Of a stretch of 64,000 nucleotides of DNA, positions 21,501 to 33,400 are shown in pieces. The translations under genes were made by a program, and so were the position numbers. The notes under the pieces are model-generated. The model saw only the letters and a list, made by a program, of their open reading frames with translations. It did not search any database and was not told the DNA's origin. The stretch is from contig NW_017803987.1 in assembly GCF_001625305.1 (NCBI RefSeq), forward strand, positions 961,028 to 1,025,027, written 5' to 3'. This DNA is from Branchiostoma belcheri. Its lineage: Eukaryota > Chordata > Leptocardii > Amphioxiformes > Branchiostomatidae. Numbering within the stretch: the first letter of the stretch is position 1; each line of letters begins with the position of its first letter.

Positions 21501-24500
21501 AGCACAAGGGAGAAAGGTCAAAGGGTGAAAGGTCACATTCAGGTCATAGTTCAGAGGGCAGCCACAAGACCAAGAGTCACAAGCATGACAAGGAGAAGAG
21601 GAAGAGATCATCTGAAGATCTGGAAGACAAATCTTCATCAAAAAAGGTATGTCTTTGATGCAGACTGTGGTTTACATACATGTAGCTTGGGTGCTGTCCA
21701 AGGCTCCCATACTCCCAGACACTATAGCTGAGATGGCACCCAGGCAAGGTTTGTCTGCATGTAAGAAAGCTCAGTTATGTGATTCTTAGATAAGCCCAAT
21801 GTCTTTGTTATGTGCAGTGATTTTTTGGATTGTCATTTCAATGTATAAATAGAATAACCAAAAAGGTATATCTTGTAGGTGTAGGAATCATATGTCAAAG
21901 AAAATACACCATTTCATGTATGATCTGAGCGATGTATTTTTGACAAACATTTTAAACTATACACATAACAACTAATATGCACATAACAATTATACACATA
22001 ACAACTACTCTTGGGAGCTTTTGAGATGCTCTCTGTCTCTTCATCAACCCGGTAAAATCAGATCTCGTCATTGAGTTTTCTGGTGAGTCCTCTTGTCAAT
22101 TGTCAGAGTCGTGTATTTGTTCCCCACAGCAGAGGATATCTGAGCCAGCCCTGACCCAGCCAGACAACCCAGTCAGTCTGCCTGAGATCCAGCCTAACTA
22201 CCGACCCCTCCGCCTGCCTGTACCTGACCTGGACCTGTCTCCTCACAAGAAGAGAGGTGGGGGAATGTCCAGTGTTGTTGTCTGAATGTCCTACGTATAC
22301 CAGTGTACAAAATACTTTTTGAACCAGGTACATAAGCCTTTCACAATATTTCTAACAGCCTTTAGTTAACTGATACTAGTAACAGCCATTAATACTTAAA
22401 ATCAAAAAGCATCTGCCGGCTACAGCGGTGCAAGCCAAGTGGGCATGGTTGGGAGGCATGGCATTCTTAAAATTTAGGTAGCACAATGAGCTTCAAAAAT
22501 AGGTTGCCCAAAGTAAAATTTGGTTGCAACTGGGCAACCAGGTATTTTGCACACTGAGTTAAACTAACACATGATGTATTACTGTTTTCCAGGTCATGGT
22601 CTAGAGGATGCAGAGTTCGCCACCTTCCAAAAGAACACCCGGACTCAGGTGTACTCAGGTCGCAGGTCACATTACCTGACAGGTGAGCACACAGGTGTTC
22701 AGGTGCTGCTGATTCCATCACCTGTAGCATAGTAGGTACTGTTGTCTAGTAGGTACTGTAACAGGTATCTTTGTTGTGAATTTTACAGCTACAACCTGGT
22801 CACAGATATTCAGTGTGTTGAATTTTGCCATATGATACAACATGTTTTTGTAACATTTAGTAGACTTCTTTCTAGTATCACACTTGCTAGATGAGGATTG
22901 TTAAAAAGTGCAATACTAGAGGAGAATACTAAATGTGTAAAAACAGGTATAAAACACTGAGAAAGAGCTAGAGCCTTACATCTACTTGTACTGTAGGTGT
23001 ACATGTTTGGTGGCTGTTGTTCACCATAAAATGTTTTTTTATTAGAAGTACAAATGTAAAACCTAGACCATGTCCTCTAACTTATGATACCTGTCTCCCC
23101 TGTACAGAAGTCCCCACACTATTTGACAGCTGTATGCAGATCCTGTGTGACAACATTGATGGTGAGTCTCGCTGATGTCTGATTTCTTGAGAAATGTCAG
23201 TCAATTTTACCAGCAATGGCATAATTCTAAACATTCAGAAGAGAACAAGAAATAGCCATGCCTTCAAGTACCAGAGTTATCAACCAAGGATTGAGGTGTT
23301 CAAGAATTAATTCTTTCCTAGAACTATCGCAGAGTGGAACTCGCTGTCACTAAGTACAGTAGGGGCATTATCATTAGATAGCTTTAAACAATGTTTAGAG
23401 TTAGAAGTTCAAGGGTGAGTTGTAACAAGTTGATCGGTGTAATATAGCCAGCTGCTATTCGCCGCGTGCCTGCGAAGCTGGTGTGTTACGCCGAAAGGCG
23501 GTTATACAGGCTATGCAGATACAGAAGCTAGTGCGTTATGCCGAAAGTCGGTTATACAGGCTATACAGATACAGAAGCTGGTGTGTTATGCCGAAAGGTG
23601 GTTATACAGGCTATACAGATACAGAGGCTGGTGTGTTATGCCGAAAGGCAGTTATCCTGGCTAATACAGATACAGATACAAATTCACATTCAAAGAGTTG
23701 TTAACTTCTGTTGATGTTGTTCCTTCTGTGGTTGTTCTGCAGCCCTTGAGGAGTTGGGCGGGGTTCCTTATGACATCATCAAGCCTGTCCTTGATAAATG
23801 CACACCTGAGCAGCTGTGTTACCTGGAGGAACAGAACCCGGTAAGTACTGCACTTCTTGAAGGCATCCGATACAATTTCCGGGTGGCAAAACAGACAATA
23901 AACTAGAAAGGCTGACATTTGCTCGGATGCAAATGCAGCAAATGGCTTCACCACGTCCCCCGCACCAAAAATGGACCTATCCCCCTTCTGCACGAAATGG
24001 ATTGTTCCTAAATTACCCCTGTCCAAAATGTTAAGTGTTCCAATAATCCATACCAGTATGCAGCAATGGAATCTTCCAACGCCTTCTGCTGTTGGAACAT
24101 GTGGTGAAGCCATAAAAATTTGTATTCTGGATGAGGAAAGCTGTCTGATATTGACATTTACTGCCATTTCTTAGCACATTTTTGTCATCATCTCATACTT
24201 GAAACATTTGAAATAGCCCAAAAGCAAGCTGCATGGTGCATCTCTTTATGTATAGCCCCCAGAAATACTACATAGAAACCAAAAAGACTACATTATTATG
24301 AATACAAAATCAACTAAGTTTTGTAAAATTGCAATAGAGACGAGATATTTTTATTTTTCTGGTCTTTTCCACTTCAGTACCTGATGGAGGATACAGACCA
24401 CCTGTGGCAGATCCACTGTAACCGAGACTTCAGGAACGCTCAGAGGGACCAGGATTCATTCGAGGCCTGGAGAGAACTCTATCTGGTCAGGGCTTCTTCT

Positions 24501-27500
24501 GTCTATTAAAGATAGGATTGTCTCTTTTGCAGGGCTCAAAATACTGGGTGCATGTGCACCTTAGTGCACCGAAAATTGGAGCTGTGCACCCAGTTTGTTT
24601 CTGTGGGTGCACTGGTGCAACCAAATATTTTTGTACATATTTTTTTACAAACTAAATGTATATTGGACATTGGAATCTGTCAGAAAAAAAAATCTTTGGT
24701 TGTAGTAGTTCTGTAAGAGTTTGAAGTTAGCTCCCATTTCATATTCAAGCTTAGAAGAGGATTAGTAAGATCTGTAATTAGGTTTTGTTGTGTATGTTGC
24801 ACCCCAAAAAATTTTTGTGCACCTAATTTTTTTAGGTTTGGTGCACCAGTACACCTATTCCCAAAAATAAATTTCAAGCCCTGCTTTTGTTCAACATAAA
24901 GCTTGATATACACTGTATGGTCTTGTGGAAAGCCTGAGGTAACATGCCACATTTTGCATGCACATTATTAGAAGAAGATGGTCCTTTTACATAAGATAAA
25001 AGTTCTTCTTCTTCTTCTCCAAACAAATAAGGTCAATGACCAGGACCAGATGTCTGTCACCATAGTAACTGGTGTTAACATAATGTTGCAAGTGCCATGC
25101 AGAACTGAAATCAAGAGGGGCTGCATGGTCACCATATATATGAGTGTGTTTGAGCAAGAATAAACAAAGCAGTAGTTTGTTATGCTGGGCCATGTGAAGG
25201 TTAACGTGATGCATTTGCTTTGCAAATGTTACATGTACCTTAAGTTTCTCATTGTTGATTGCTGTTTTTGTCTCTTTACAGAGGAAACACGAGGAGAGAG
25301 AGGAGAGACTGAAGAGCATCACTGCCAAGGTCAGCGCAGCCTGGGCAGGGAAACCTCAAGGTCAGTCTTAGAAATTCTACGATGACGAAGCAAAGTTTTC
25401 CACAATGAAATATTGCAAACCAAATGCTCAGATGTTACTTATACACAGTCATATATGTTACTTATGCTGATCACATTACATGATTCAGTAATTCAGGTAT
25501 AATGTAGGAAGATCAGTTCTCAATTCTCAATTTTGAAGATGATGGAATAAAAGTCTAGTATTCCCAAGAACAATATTAAACTAGAATAATCTTCTACAAA
25601 TCATTCTCTGTAATATGTGTCAAGAAAAACATTGAAGACTCTAGGGAACGTCACATTAGATTTTTATACAATATATAATCAAGCAAAATTAAAGAATGGC
25701 CTTTGAAAAATAACTTTTCACGAATTGATTGCAAACTTAATACATGTAGAATAGTGCAGTGTGTGTGTGTGGGGGGGGCCGCTTGACACAAGGTACATGT
25801 ACATGTACAAGGCAGAGGTATTGGTCTCAGCTAATTGAAGAATACATGTATCTCCTAGGACGTACGACCAAGCTGGCATACCTGGACGGTCCGGTGAAGC
25901 CACCGCGTGATGTCAGGAGGAAACAGGAGAAACTAGGAACAGCAGGACCGCACACACAGCACAAACCTGTCAGCAGTCTCTCCAGGTACGCTGTCTCCTG
26001 GGTTAAAGGTTAAAGGTAAAGTCAGGCAGATCCTCTATGTCAAAGGTTAGAGGTGAAGTCAGCTTCTGGTGTCTTCTATGTCAAAGGTTAAAGATGAAGT
26101 CAGCTTCTGGTGTCTTCTATGTCAAAGGTTAAAGATGAAGGGAAGTCTGGTGCATATTTTATGTCAAAGGTTACAAGTCAGGCTCATTGTCGTATTCTCT
26201 TTGAGTTTTTAGTTCACTTCACCATTTCTATTTCCATTGTAGTAATGCTGTAATTAGGAGGTGTCATGTAAAGGTTTACATGACATACTGATGCAAAATA
26301 CTTGCATATGTTTCAAGTCATAAACATTGCTCTGTTGTTCCAACTATGTAGCAAGTCTTGTGATTGCAAAATGTTAACACCTCTGGATTCCTTAACTTGC
26401 TGACTTACTGGTAAGGATCCTGTTAGAAAGATTATAAGCTAGCATTAGCTTTTACAGCATTCTTTGTAAGACTACTGTAAGTCTTAGTATAAACATGTTC
26501 ATCTGCAATGCACATATACATTACATATTGTACATGACTTGAATGTCTGCAGGAAGCAGCCAGTAGTGAAGAAGATTCGTCCCCCCAGCTCCTCCAGTAG
26601 CCGAGGCTCCAGTAGTTCCTACAGCAGTGGTGCAGACATGTCCAGTACTGGGACCAGTACAGCTGCCAGCAGCAGTAGTAGTGGTACTGGGGGCAGGCAG
26701 GCTAAAGGTAAGTGACAGTTTATAGTTACAGATATGTCCAGTACTAGTTCTGGGACCAGTACAGCTGCCAGCAGTAGTAGTAGTGGTGGTACTGGGGGCA
26801 GGCAGGCTAAAGGTAAGACCCAGCCTGCGCAAATTTCATTGCGCAAATGGGTGGGGTCATTGTGTGGTGTACAGTACACTGTAATGGTAGAGCACTTGGC
26901 TCAGACCCAAGAGGTCCCGGATTCGAATCCTGCCCATTGCCACCAATCTTGTGTCCTTAGCTTGGGAAAGGCAGTCCACGACTTTCCTCACTTCACTCAG
27001 GTGTAAATGAGTACCTAGCTTCGGTTAGGAACGTCCCTCGGATTGGACGTTAAATGGAGGTAGAGCCACACTCCACGCACGTTAAAGAACCCACCACACT
27101 TATTGAAAAGTAGGTGTCCTTCCCGGTGTGAGTGGTTCAAACCTTACAGTCCGGTCAAACTCAGCTTGTACTTACATGTAAAAAACTGGTGTGTTACGCC
27201 TAAAGGCAGTTTACCGGTTATGCAATACAAATTGCTGTTGAAACCAATAGCAAACTGGCCAATTCCATCAAGATTTCCTGCTACTTATCATTAAAAAAAT
27301 GTTTACCACCACATGCTTGAAAATTATGCAGTCGTCATAGGTTGAGATTGAACAGTGCCAAGTGAGGTCCAAGATAGGGCTAGTTGTGGTTCTGATCTAT
27401 CCAGTTGCTTGAGTAACTCTTATCTCAGTATACAATGTGTCAATGTTCCAGTGGTACATGTATTTAGTGAAACTTTTCAGGTGCTACAGCTGTGGTATTA

Positions 27501-27693
27501 AGTGGAACCTTTCAGGTGCTACAACTGTGATGTCCATTGGACCTTTTCAGGCATTATAGTATACAGTATAACATGTAACATTTTCCACATGTCCCTTCTT
27601 CCAGCTGCCAAGCCGGCTCCCATGATGCAGAAGGCCATGAAGCTGATGAAAGGGAAGTACCTGGCACCCTTCAGGTGTCCCTTCAGGAGGTGA
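18535..27693 (+). CDS. ELOA: Elongin A (RNA polymerase II elongation factor subunit)
   Basis: Largest subunit of the Elongin (SIII) complex, nuclear; it also recruits Elongin B/C. Twelve in-phase exons: 18535-18603, 19712-19768, 20411-21646, 22130-22256, 22593-22682, 23108-23161, 23743-23840, 24378-24485, 25282-25360, 25859-25985, 26553-26707 and 27605-27693. They give 762 residues (human about 770-800). Residues 1-75 form the TFIIS-N/LW domain (LQRLDSLPITIELLQATGVG, VQKWKGMVP). A Lys/Ser/His-rich disordered region follows, ending in SFEDYLNYDLP. The conserved C-terminal half contains EIQPNYRPLRLP, GGVPYDIIKPVLDKCTPEQL (Elongin C-binding region, about 545-577), EDTDHLWQIHCNRDF, and PPRDVRRKQEKLGT near the end. 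The last exon codes PMMQKAMKLMKGKY, like human APMMAKTIKAFKNRF. Two poly(A) candidates (AATAAA) lie at 29651 and 29905, implying a long 3' UTR. Confidence 0.96.
19437..19606. repeat. Dispersed repeat ending in a TTCG-loop hairpin
   Basis: Shares its body (GAATCCATTTAA, ATGGCAGGAGGA) with 43224-43390. Ends in a hairpin at 19568-19601 whose arms GGTTTCACCACACCA / TGGTGTGGTGAACC surround CTTCG. ELOA intron 1. Confidence 0.65.
19981..20354. mobile_element. GGCCACACCAA-ended MITE, copy 1
   Basis: Terminal inverted arms of 32 bp (19981-20012 and 20323-20354), TGGCCACACCAAGTAATTTT... with one indel, bound about 370 bp without coding capacity. A related element with the same GGCCACACCAA start lies at 58693-59078. 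ELOA intron 2. Confidence 0.85.
23238..23690 (+). mobile_element. LINE 3' end with tandem 3' tail
   Basis: 23241-23420 translates as the C-terminus of a non-LTR element. One frame reads RTRNSHAFKYQSYQPRIEVF, then FFPRTIAEWNSLSLS and LDSFKQCLELEVQG-stop, with one internal stop. From 23475 a tail of about 55 bp (GCTGGTGTGTTACGCCGAAA...) is repeated about four times and ends in GATACAGATACA. Broken copy in ELOA intron 6. A related copy is at 41315-41490. Confidence 0.8.
23885..24130. repeat. Dispersed GCTTCACCAC/GTGGTGAAGC repeat
   Basis: Begins CTAGAAAGGCTGACATTTGC, like 18889 onward. Bounded by GGCTTCACCAC and GTGGTGAAGCCATAA, which are complementary. No coding. ELOA intron 7. Confidence 0.55.
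24530..24883. mobile_element. CAGGGCTC-ended MITE, copy 2
   Basis: Ends CAGGGCTCAAAATACTGGG and AAATTTCAAGCCCTG. Same GGTGCACTGGTGCA internal palindromes as 16610-16966. CTTTTG flanks both sides (24524-24529, 24884-24889). ELOA intron 8. Confidence 0.85.
24985..25231 (-). mobile_element. MITE family A copy 4 (partial)
   Basis: Reverse-orientation copy with TTCTTCTTCTCCAAACAAAT, CAGATGTCTGTCACCATAGT and CATTTGCTTTGCAAATGTTAC. Its TTTACC end is decayed. It lies just before ELOA exon 9. Confidence 0.75.
26732..26812 (+). other. Tandem duplicate of the 3' part of ELOA exon 11
   Basis: 81 nt repeat the Ser-rich end of exon 11 (DMSSTSSGTSTAASSSSSGG, then TGGRQAK), preceded by an AG acceptor and followed by a GTAAGA donor. 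It is in phase with exon 11 and exon 12. The intervening 24-nt segment (26708-26731) is too short for a normal intron and contains an in-frame TGA if retained. So it may be silent, or used as an alternative 3' end. Confidence 0.7.
26862..27240 (+). mobile_element. tRNA-derived SINE with LINE-shared tail
   Basis: A polymerase III A box (TGGTAGAGCAC near 26885) and B box (GGATTCGAATCC near 26919) are spaced as in a tRNA. The body contains CTCAGGTGTAAATGAGTACC and GGACGTTAAATGGAGG. The tail CTGGTGTGTTACGCC at 27187 matches the LINE tail at 23479. ELOA intron 11. Confidence 0.85.
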
Positions 27694-28160
27694 AGCTGCA
27701 GCTGTGGTATTTATTGGGACTTTTCAGGTGCTACAGCTGTGATGTCTGTTGCGCCTTTCATGTGGTACAGCTGTGATGTCTGTTAGGCCTTTCAGGTGCT
27801 ACAGCTGTGATGTCTGTTGGGCCTTTCAGATGCAACAGCTGTGGTGTCTGTTGGGCCTTATAGGTGCTACAGCTGTGATGTCTGTTAGGCCTTTCAGGTG
27901 CTACAGCTGTGGTGTCTGTTGGGCCTTTCAGATGCAACAGCTGTGGTGTCTGTTGGGCCTTATAGGTGCTACAGCTGTGATGTCTGTTAGGCCTTTCAGG
28001 TGCTACAGCTGTGATGTCTGTTGGACCTTTCAGATGCAACAGCTGTGGTGTCTATTGGGTCTGTCAGGTGCTACAGCTGTGGTATTTAGTGGAACCTTTC
28101 AGGTGCCACAGCTGTGCTGTCCATTGGGCCTTTTCAGGCATTATAATATACATTGTGTAC
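27480..28160. repeat. 34-bp minisatellite around the last ELOA exon
   Basis: Units of TTTCAGGTGCTACAGCTGTG plus ATGTCTGTTGGGCC, period 34. At least ten units run from 27725 to 28080, with diverged units before the exon (27480-27560) and after (28076-28160). The exon's own end (TTCAGGTG, TTCAGGAGG) resembles the unit. Confidence 0.9.
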
Positions 28161-30445
28161 CTGTGGTATTTATTGGTACGTTACACTTTAGGACCTTACA
28201 GGCGCTACCGCTATATTGTTTATCGTAACTTTACATGTTTTTTCTTTGTATTGGGACCTTATAGGTGCTATATAACCCGGCATCTGTATTTTTCATGCTT
28301 CAGCAAATTTTCTGTCACAACTTCAGTAGAAATACTAGGAGTGCAGATAGTTTGCAAATGTTTTTTTCTGGACAACATCTTCGTTTGCTGCAAAACAGCC
28401 CAGTCAAGGCTGTATCTTCTCTGATATTGTACATAAATTTGGAGATAACCAATACAAATCTAGTGCCAAAAGGCGTTGTCTATGGAAATAAGTTTAGGAG
28501 TGTGGAATTGGATGAGTGTGCTTTTATGTATATATTAAATGTCTCGAAAATTTTGGGAAGTAGGGTATTGTTGCACATCTAGCTGTACATGAATTCCAAG
28601 AGTGAACAAGCATTGATTTAATGAATTTCTGACAAGCTGCAAGGCCCATGTCTGTTCTCAAGAATTCTTACATTTTGAGGAACTTTTGTGTTCTAAAAAA
28701 GGCTGATAAAATAATGTACATGTACATGTAGGTAGTTTGTTTCAAATTATGTACACCATTGAAAGAAAGGACAGAATACTGCTATATTATAATAATAGTA
28801 AATGCTGCAATGAATAGAAATGTGTACAGCTATAGGAAGTTAAAATGGTGTTACAGTATTATATAATCTCATAACTCAAGATCTCATTGATGTTTCTGGA
28901 ATATTTTGACATGACGCTTTTGTCTATAATAACTCACAAAGAAACAGTTCTCACAAAAATGCCTTCTCACAAAATACATTCTCACAAAATGTATATTTAC
29001 TACTAGCTTGGTGGGCTGGGAAAATATTCTATAGGGTGAAATCACAAGGTGTAAAAAGACTTTAAAATTATAGGATGAAAAATACCAGTGATAGACTTTG
29101 ATGACAGAGTGAAAGCATTGGCCAGCAAGTTAGAACAGATTTTTCACTACTTTAGCAGTCCACCTATATTTATAGGAATTTGCAGTTACAGTATGAATTG
29201 TTGGAGTCATAATATGTCTTCATTTAAGGTCATGTTGGGATGAAAATGAAACTAAATGTGGCAGATTTTCGGGCACGTACAATAAGCATATTGCTTCGAG
29301 ATTGCAGTGCAATGTGTAATTTATGTTGAATATTGTGTGGTGGAGTTTATGAAAAGAGATGGTTGAGATGATAGGGTGGCAAGGGGTTTTTTTTGGTGCA
29401 TGAATTTGTTTTTTATAGTGCACTACTAGTCTGGTACAAAATGAAATGTAAGTATGGGGAATCTGGTGTGTAATAATCCTGTTCAGTTACATGTAAGATA
29501 ACAGAGCTCAATATGAATGTTTCTATTCTAGTCTGATCTGGCTTGCCTGTTACAACTTTACCCATTGTCAATGAAGTACATGTAATATGGCTTTCTTGAC
29601 GAAATGTTGTCAGATGTTTTTCACAATGCTTAGCACTACATGCTCAAGTTAATAAATATACATTCAAGACCCCTCAACTTTGATGAAAAGTAAAATACCT
29701 ATTCCATAAGTTGACTCTGAATTCATTTTTTTGCTAGCATGTTTCCAAGATCTTTTTTGGAAGGCAATATTTTGTCTTTAGTTAGTAATGCATTTACTAA
29801 CCACCTATCATTCTTTACCCACCCAAGTGCTGTCAACCTACTCTGGACATACAGACATACCCAGAAACTCAGCCACCCAAAACAATACTTCCATATAAAG
29901 AAGTAATAAAAATGTGTTATAGCCATTGTAGAGGACTATGAAGAATGTTAATTTTGCATAGACGGCTAAAATCAAGACATCAAATCATTATGACTGTTTA
30001 CCTTTGCAGAAGGAAAACAATTTTGCTTTTGCTCTGTTTCTTCTTCTCCAAACAAATAAGGTCAACGACCTGAACCAGACGTCTGTCACCATGGTAACTG
30101 GTGTTGGGTTACATCATGTTGCAACTTTATAGCAGGAGGGATTTGGACTCCTGTCACCATATACTAGTATATGAAAGTGTTTGATTAAGAATTAACAGAG
30201 CAGACCATATACGAAGGTAAACATCATGCATTTGCTTTGCAAATGTTATCTTTGTAGAGTCTAGACTCAAGTTCAATTTGCTAAATTGCCGGCACTATGA
30301 ACATACTGAGCAGAGGCAGGACGAAAGGCCTGCAAGATCATTGTAGATTTTGCAGAGAACAACAGCCTCATTCAACATATGGTAGCATAAAAGGTGTATC
30401 TTACAAACTGTCCCCTATCTAAAACCTACATTTAGCAGTATACAT
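28161..30445. other. Convergent 3' region of ELOA and the RIIa-like gene
   Basis: AT-rich with no supported exon. Probably 3' UTR: AATAAA at 29651-29656 and 29905-29910 on the plus strand. Contains MITE family A copy 5 (29997-30257). Confidence 0.5.
29997..30257 (-). mobile_element. MITE family A copy 5
   Basis: Well-kept reverse copy: TGTTTACCTTTGCAGAAGGA at the left, GTTTCTTCTTCTCCAAAC, GTTGGGTTACATCATGTTGC, and CATTTGCTTTGCAAATGTTA at the right. Confidence 0.82.
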
Positions 30446-33400
30446 CTATACAGACATCAAAAACATCACTGACAGTTTTTGTAGTAGAAAATAAGGCCAC
30501 AGTTGAGTCCCACTATCAAGTGAGGTTATTGGTGACATTCCGTTGTTGGTCCCAAGTGTTTGGTAACTAGCGATGCTCTTGTCATGGTCCTGCAATACAA
30601 AATATTAGACAATTTGAATATTTTCTGAAAACCCTGTTCAACAAAATCATCAGATATTACAATCTTGTATAAGTCATTTGTAGTGTAATTCAAAATGTAT
30701 CATTCGATTCAATGCCTTTTAGACATGAAACATGTATATACATTGTATAATATTATACATTATCATAAGCTTAAATGTAGACTAAGAAATGTTGTCACAA
30801 TGCAACACACAGTTACGAAATGTATCTAAAACAAAGTAGAATCACATAATACAGGCATAAGCAAAATGCCACCCATTGGAATGGATGCTAAAAATCTAAC
30901 AATCTTTCATACAATTAATGATGAGTTTAGTCATTTAGTTCTGTGCCTACAAGAAAGTCTTAATCATGAAGAATCAAGGCACACACAACACCTACTTCTC
31001 TTGTGCTCCCGAAACCCTGTGACTCTGCCAACTACAGGAAAGGAGAATAAGCGTGAACCCAACACCACGACGTGGTTATGGCTATATTATGATCTAGTGT
31101 TCTAAAATGTGGTATGGAAGATAGTGAAGAGGCCACCACAAGGCATTTACTATGCTGAAGGCCTCTATGGCATTGCTAAAAGGGAAAGAAAAAAGGAAAT
31201 ACAAGAAAAGTTACATGTCTGGCACTAGCATAAAAAGCACACCAGCCCCCTATAATAAGGCCTCTCATTGAATGACTGTCTTTACAGAAAGCATTTGTCA
31301 GTATCTAATTGCAACATTCTTTGAACTAGCAGCTTTCTAGATATGTCCTAGGGCTAGGCACCTACAGGTACAGTACTGTTACAGTCTGGACCTTTAGACT
31401 AAACATTGTGCCTGTTTTGGTATGTTCAGGTTCAGGTATACCTGATGTTTACATCCAGACCTTTTCCAAGTCAATTTTACAGGTACAGTGAACTTTGACC
31501 AGTAAACTGAACTTTAAACTTTGACCAGTATACTGATCTTTGAACTTTGACCAGTGTACTGATCTTTGAACTTTGACCAGTGTACTGAACTTTGACCAGT
31601 GTACTGAACTGAAAACTTTGAAGTTTAAACTTTGACCAGTGTACTGAACTTTCAACTTTTACCATTGTACTGAACTTTGAACTTTGACCAGTGTACTGAA
31701 CTTTGACCAGTGTACTGAACTTTGACCAGTGTACTGAACTGAAAACTTTGACTGAAGTTTAAACTTTGACCAGTGTACTGAACTTTGAACTTTTACCATT
31801 GTACTGAACTTTTAACTTTGACCAGTGTACTGGTGCTCAGCCCTAAGATGACCTCTCACCTCTGTCCCTCTCGTAGTCCACGCTCTCGGCGTCTGTTTCT
31901 GGCGGGGCACGCCATGAGCGGCCGGCTAGTGACAGGGCCGTGGCTGACTTCACTGTGCCATTTTCATCCTACAAACACAGCCAGAGAATTAACACAATAA
32001 TTGTTTACTACAGTACAGCAATAATACATTCCAGTGTTCTAGCCAGCGTCTGTTTTTCTCAGTGATCTCAGACAGAAAAAAAAAGCATGTAAAGATATGG
32101 TAAAATGTGTCATTCAACTAAGATAAGTTATATTATATACATATAGATCAAAATCAACAGTATGCAAATATTTATATGTGACTTGCAATTGCAGCCAAAA
32201 TATTGCACAACGAGCAAGGTTTCTGTCAAATGCAAAGGAACAAATAAAATGTTATTCTGCAACACGTTATGTCACGTGTCACCAGTGAAACTGTGAAGTT
32301 ACTGATGCTATTGCAAAGGAAAGACTGGAAATTAGAACACAAGCTGTGTAGCACCAGTGGAAAATAGTAACTGTTGCTTCAATATCTGTAAATAAAAGAC
32401 CGTGTGAAGTTGAACATGCGATGTTGTGCATCACCACAGAAAAGTTTTACCCCTGCACCTACACTGGCACAGTCTGACTCGGGGGGCGGGGACCAGGGCC
32501 GACCACTCAGGCTGGGGGGAGGGGCAGGCTCTACCACTTCTTCCTGTAGGGGGGGGGGATCTTCATGGACATTGTACTTTTCATAATTATATATACAAGC
32601 ATGGATAGGACAGTGAAGCTCACAGCAATTTTAATAGTTTTACATGCATAAAATGCTGTCTCCAAGCAGATTTTGGAAGGCAACATTGTAGCATTTCTAG
32701 CAACTGTTTTTGTGACAAATGGCCTTCCTAATGGCTGAAAAAATGTAATGAATTTGTCTTCCTACATCTGCTTGGAGATTACAGATTGGTACACTCCAAT
32801 GTGGAGCAGGTTAACTACAAAAAGTGGTCACATTGGTCAGGTGGTCCTTATGCAGAGGTGGTCACTTGTGCAGGCTTTATTTGTGTACTGTACTGTATCT
32901 ACTTGACTGTACTGTATGGACAAAAAATAATCATGATTTTTTATTTGTGTTCCTGTCCTTGGTACTGATATATGTGTTTGTCACATGTTACTGGTACAGA
33001 AAACACACAAATAGAGCTGACCCTTCTTTAGAATAAGCAGGGATTGGTTCCGTCCTTGGTGCTGAATACAAAAAAATGGGATGTACATGTATATTAACCG
33101 TATATATACCTCTGTGAATAGTTTTAGCAATGAAAGAAACAAAACGTCAGCTGAATAAAATAATTGGTTGCCAAAAAAAAAGGAGACTTTTTTCACCTCC
33201 GAGTCATCTATGGGTAAGGCGAAGGGTCGGTTAGTTTGGTTTTCCTGAATAAAACGAAACATCGGCTGAATAAAACACTAGTCTTGGTTGCATAAAAAAA
33301 GATTCTTTTTATTTACCTCTGAGTCATCTTTGGGTAAGGCGAAGGCTCGTGTTGGTTTATTTTTCTTGTCGCCAAAGTCGGAAAGATCGTCCCTCAGGGC

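Noticed and set aside
26880..26935. tRNA gene
   Set aside because: A and B boxes are present but the cloverleaf is incomplete and a SINE body and LINE-type tail follow.
27725..28080. CRISPR-like regular repeat
   Set aside because: 34-bp units are directly adjacent with no unique spacers, and the genome is eukaryotic; it is a minisatellite.
31100..31200. 25-nt exon beginning at the TTTTAG acceptor near 31175 (minus)
   Set aside because: It brings in an in-frame TAG in the required phase; the 14-nt choice starting at 31164 fits instead.
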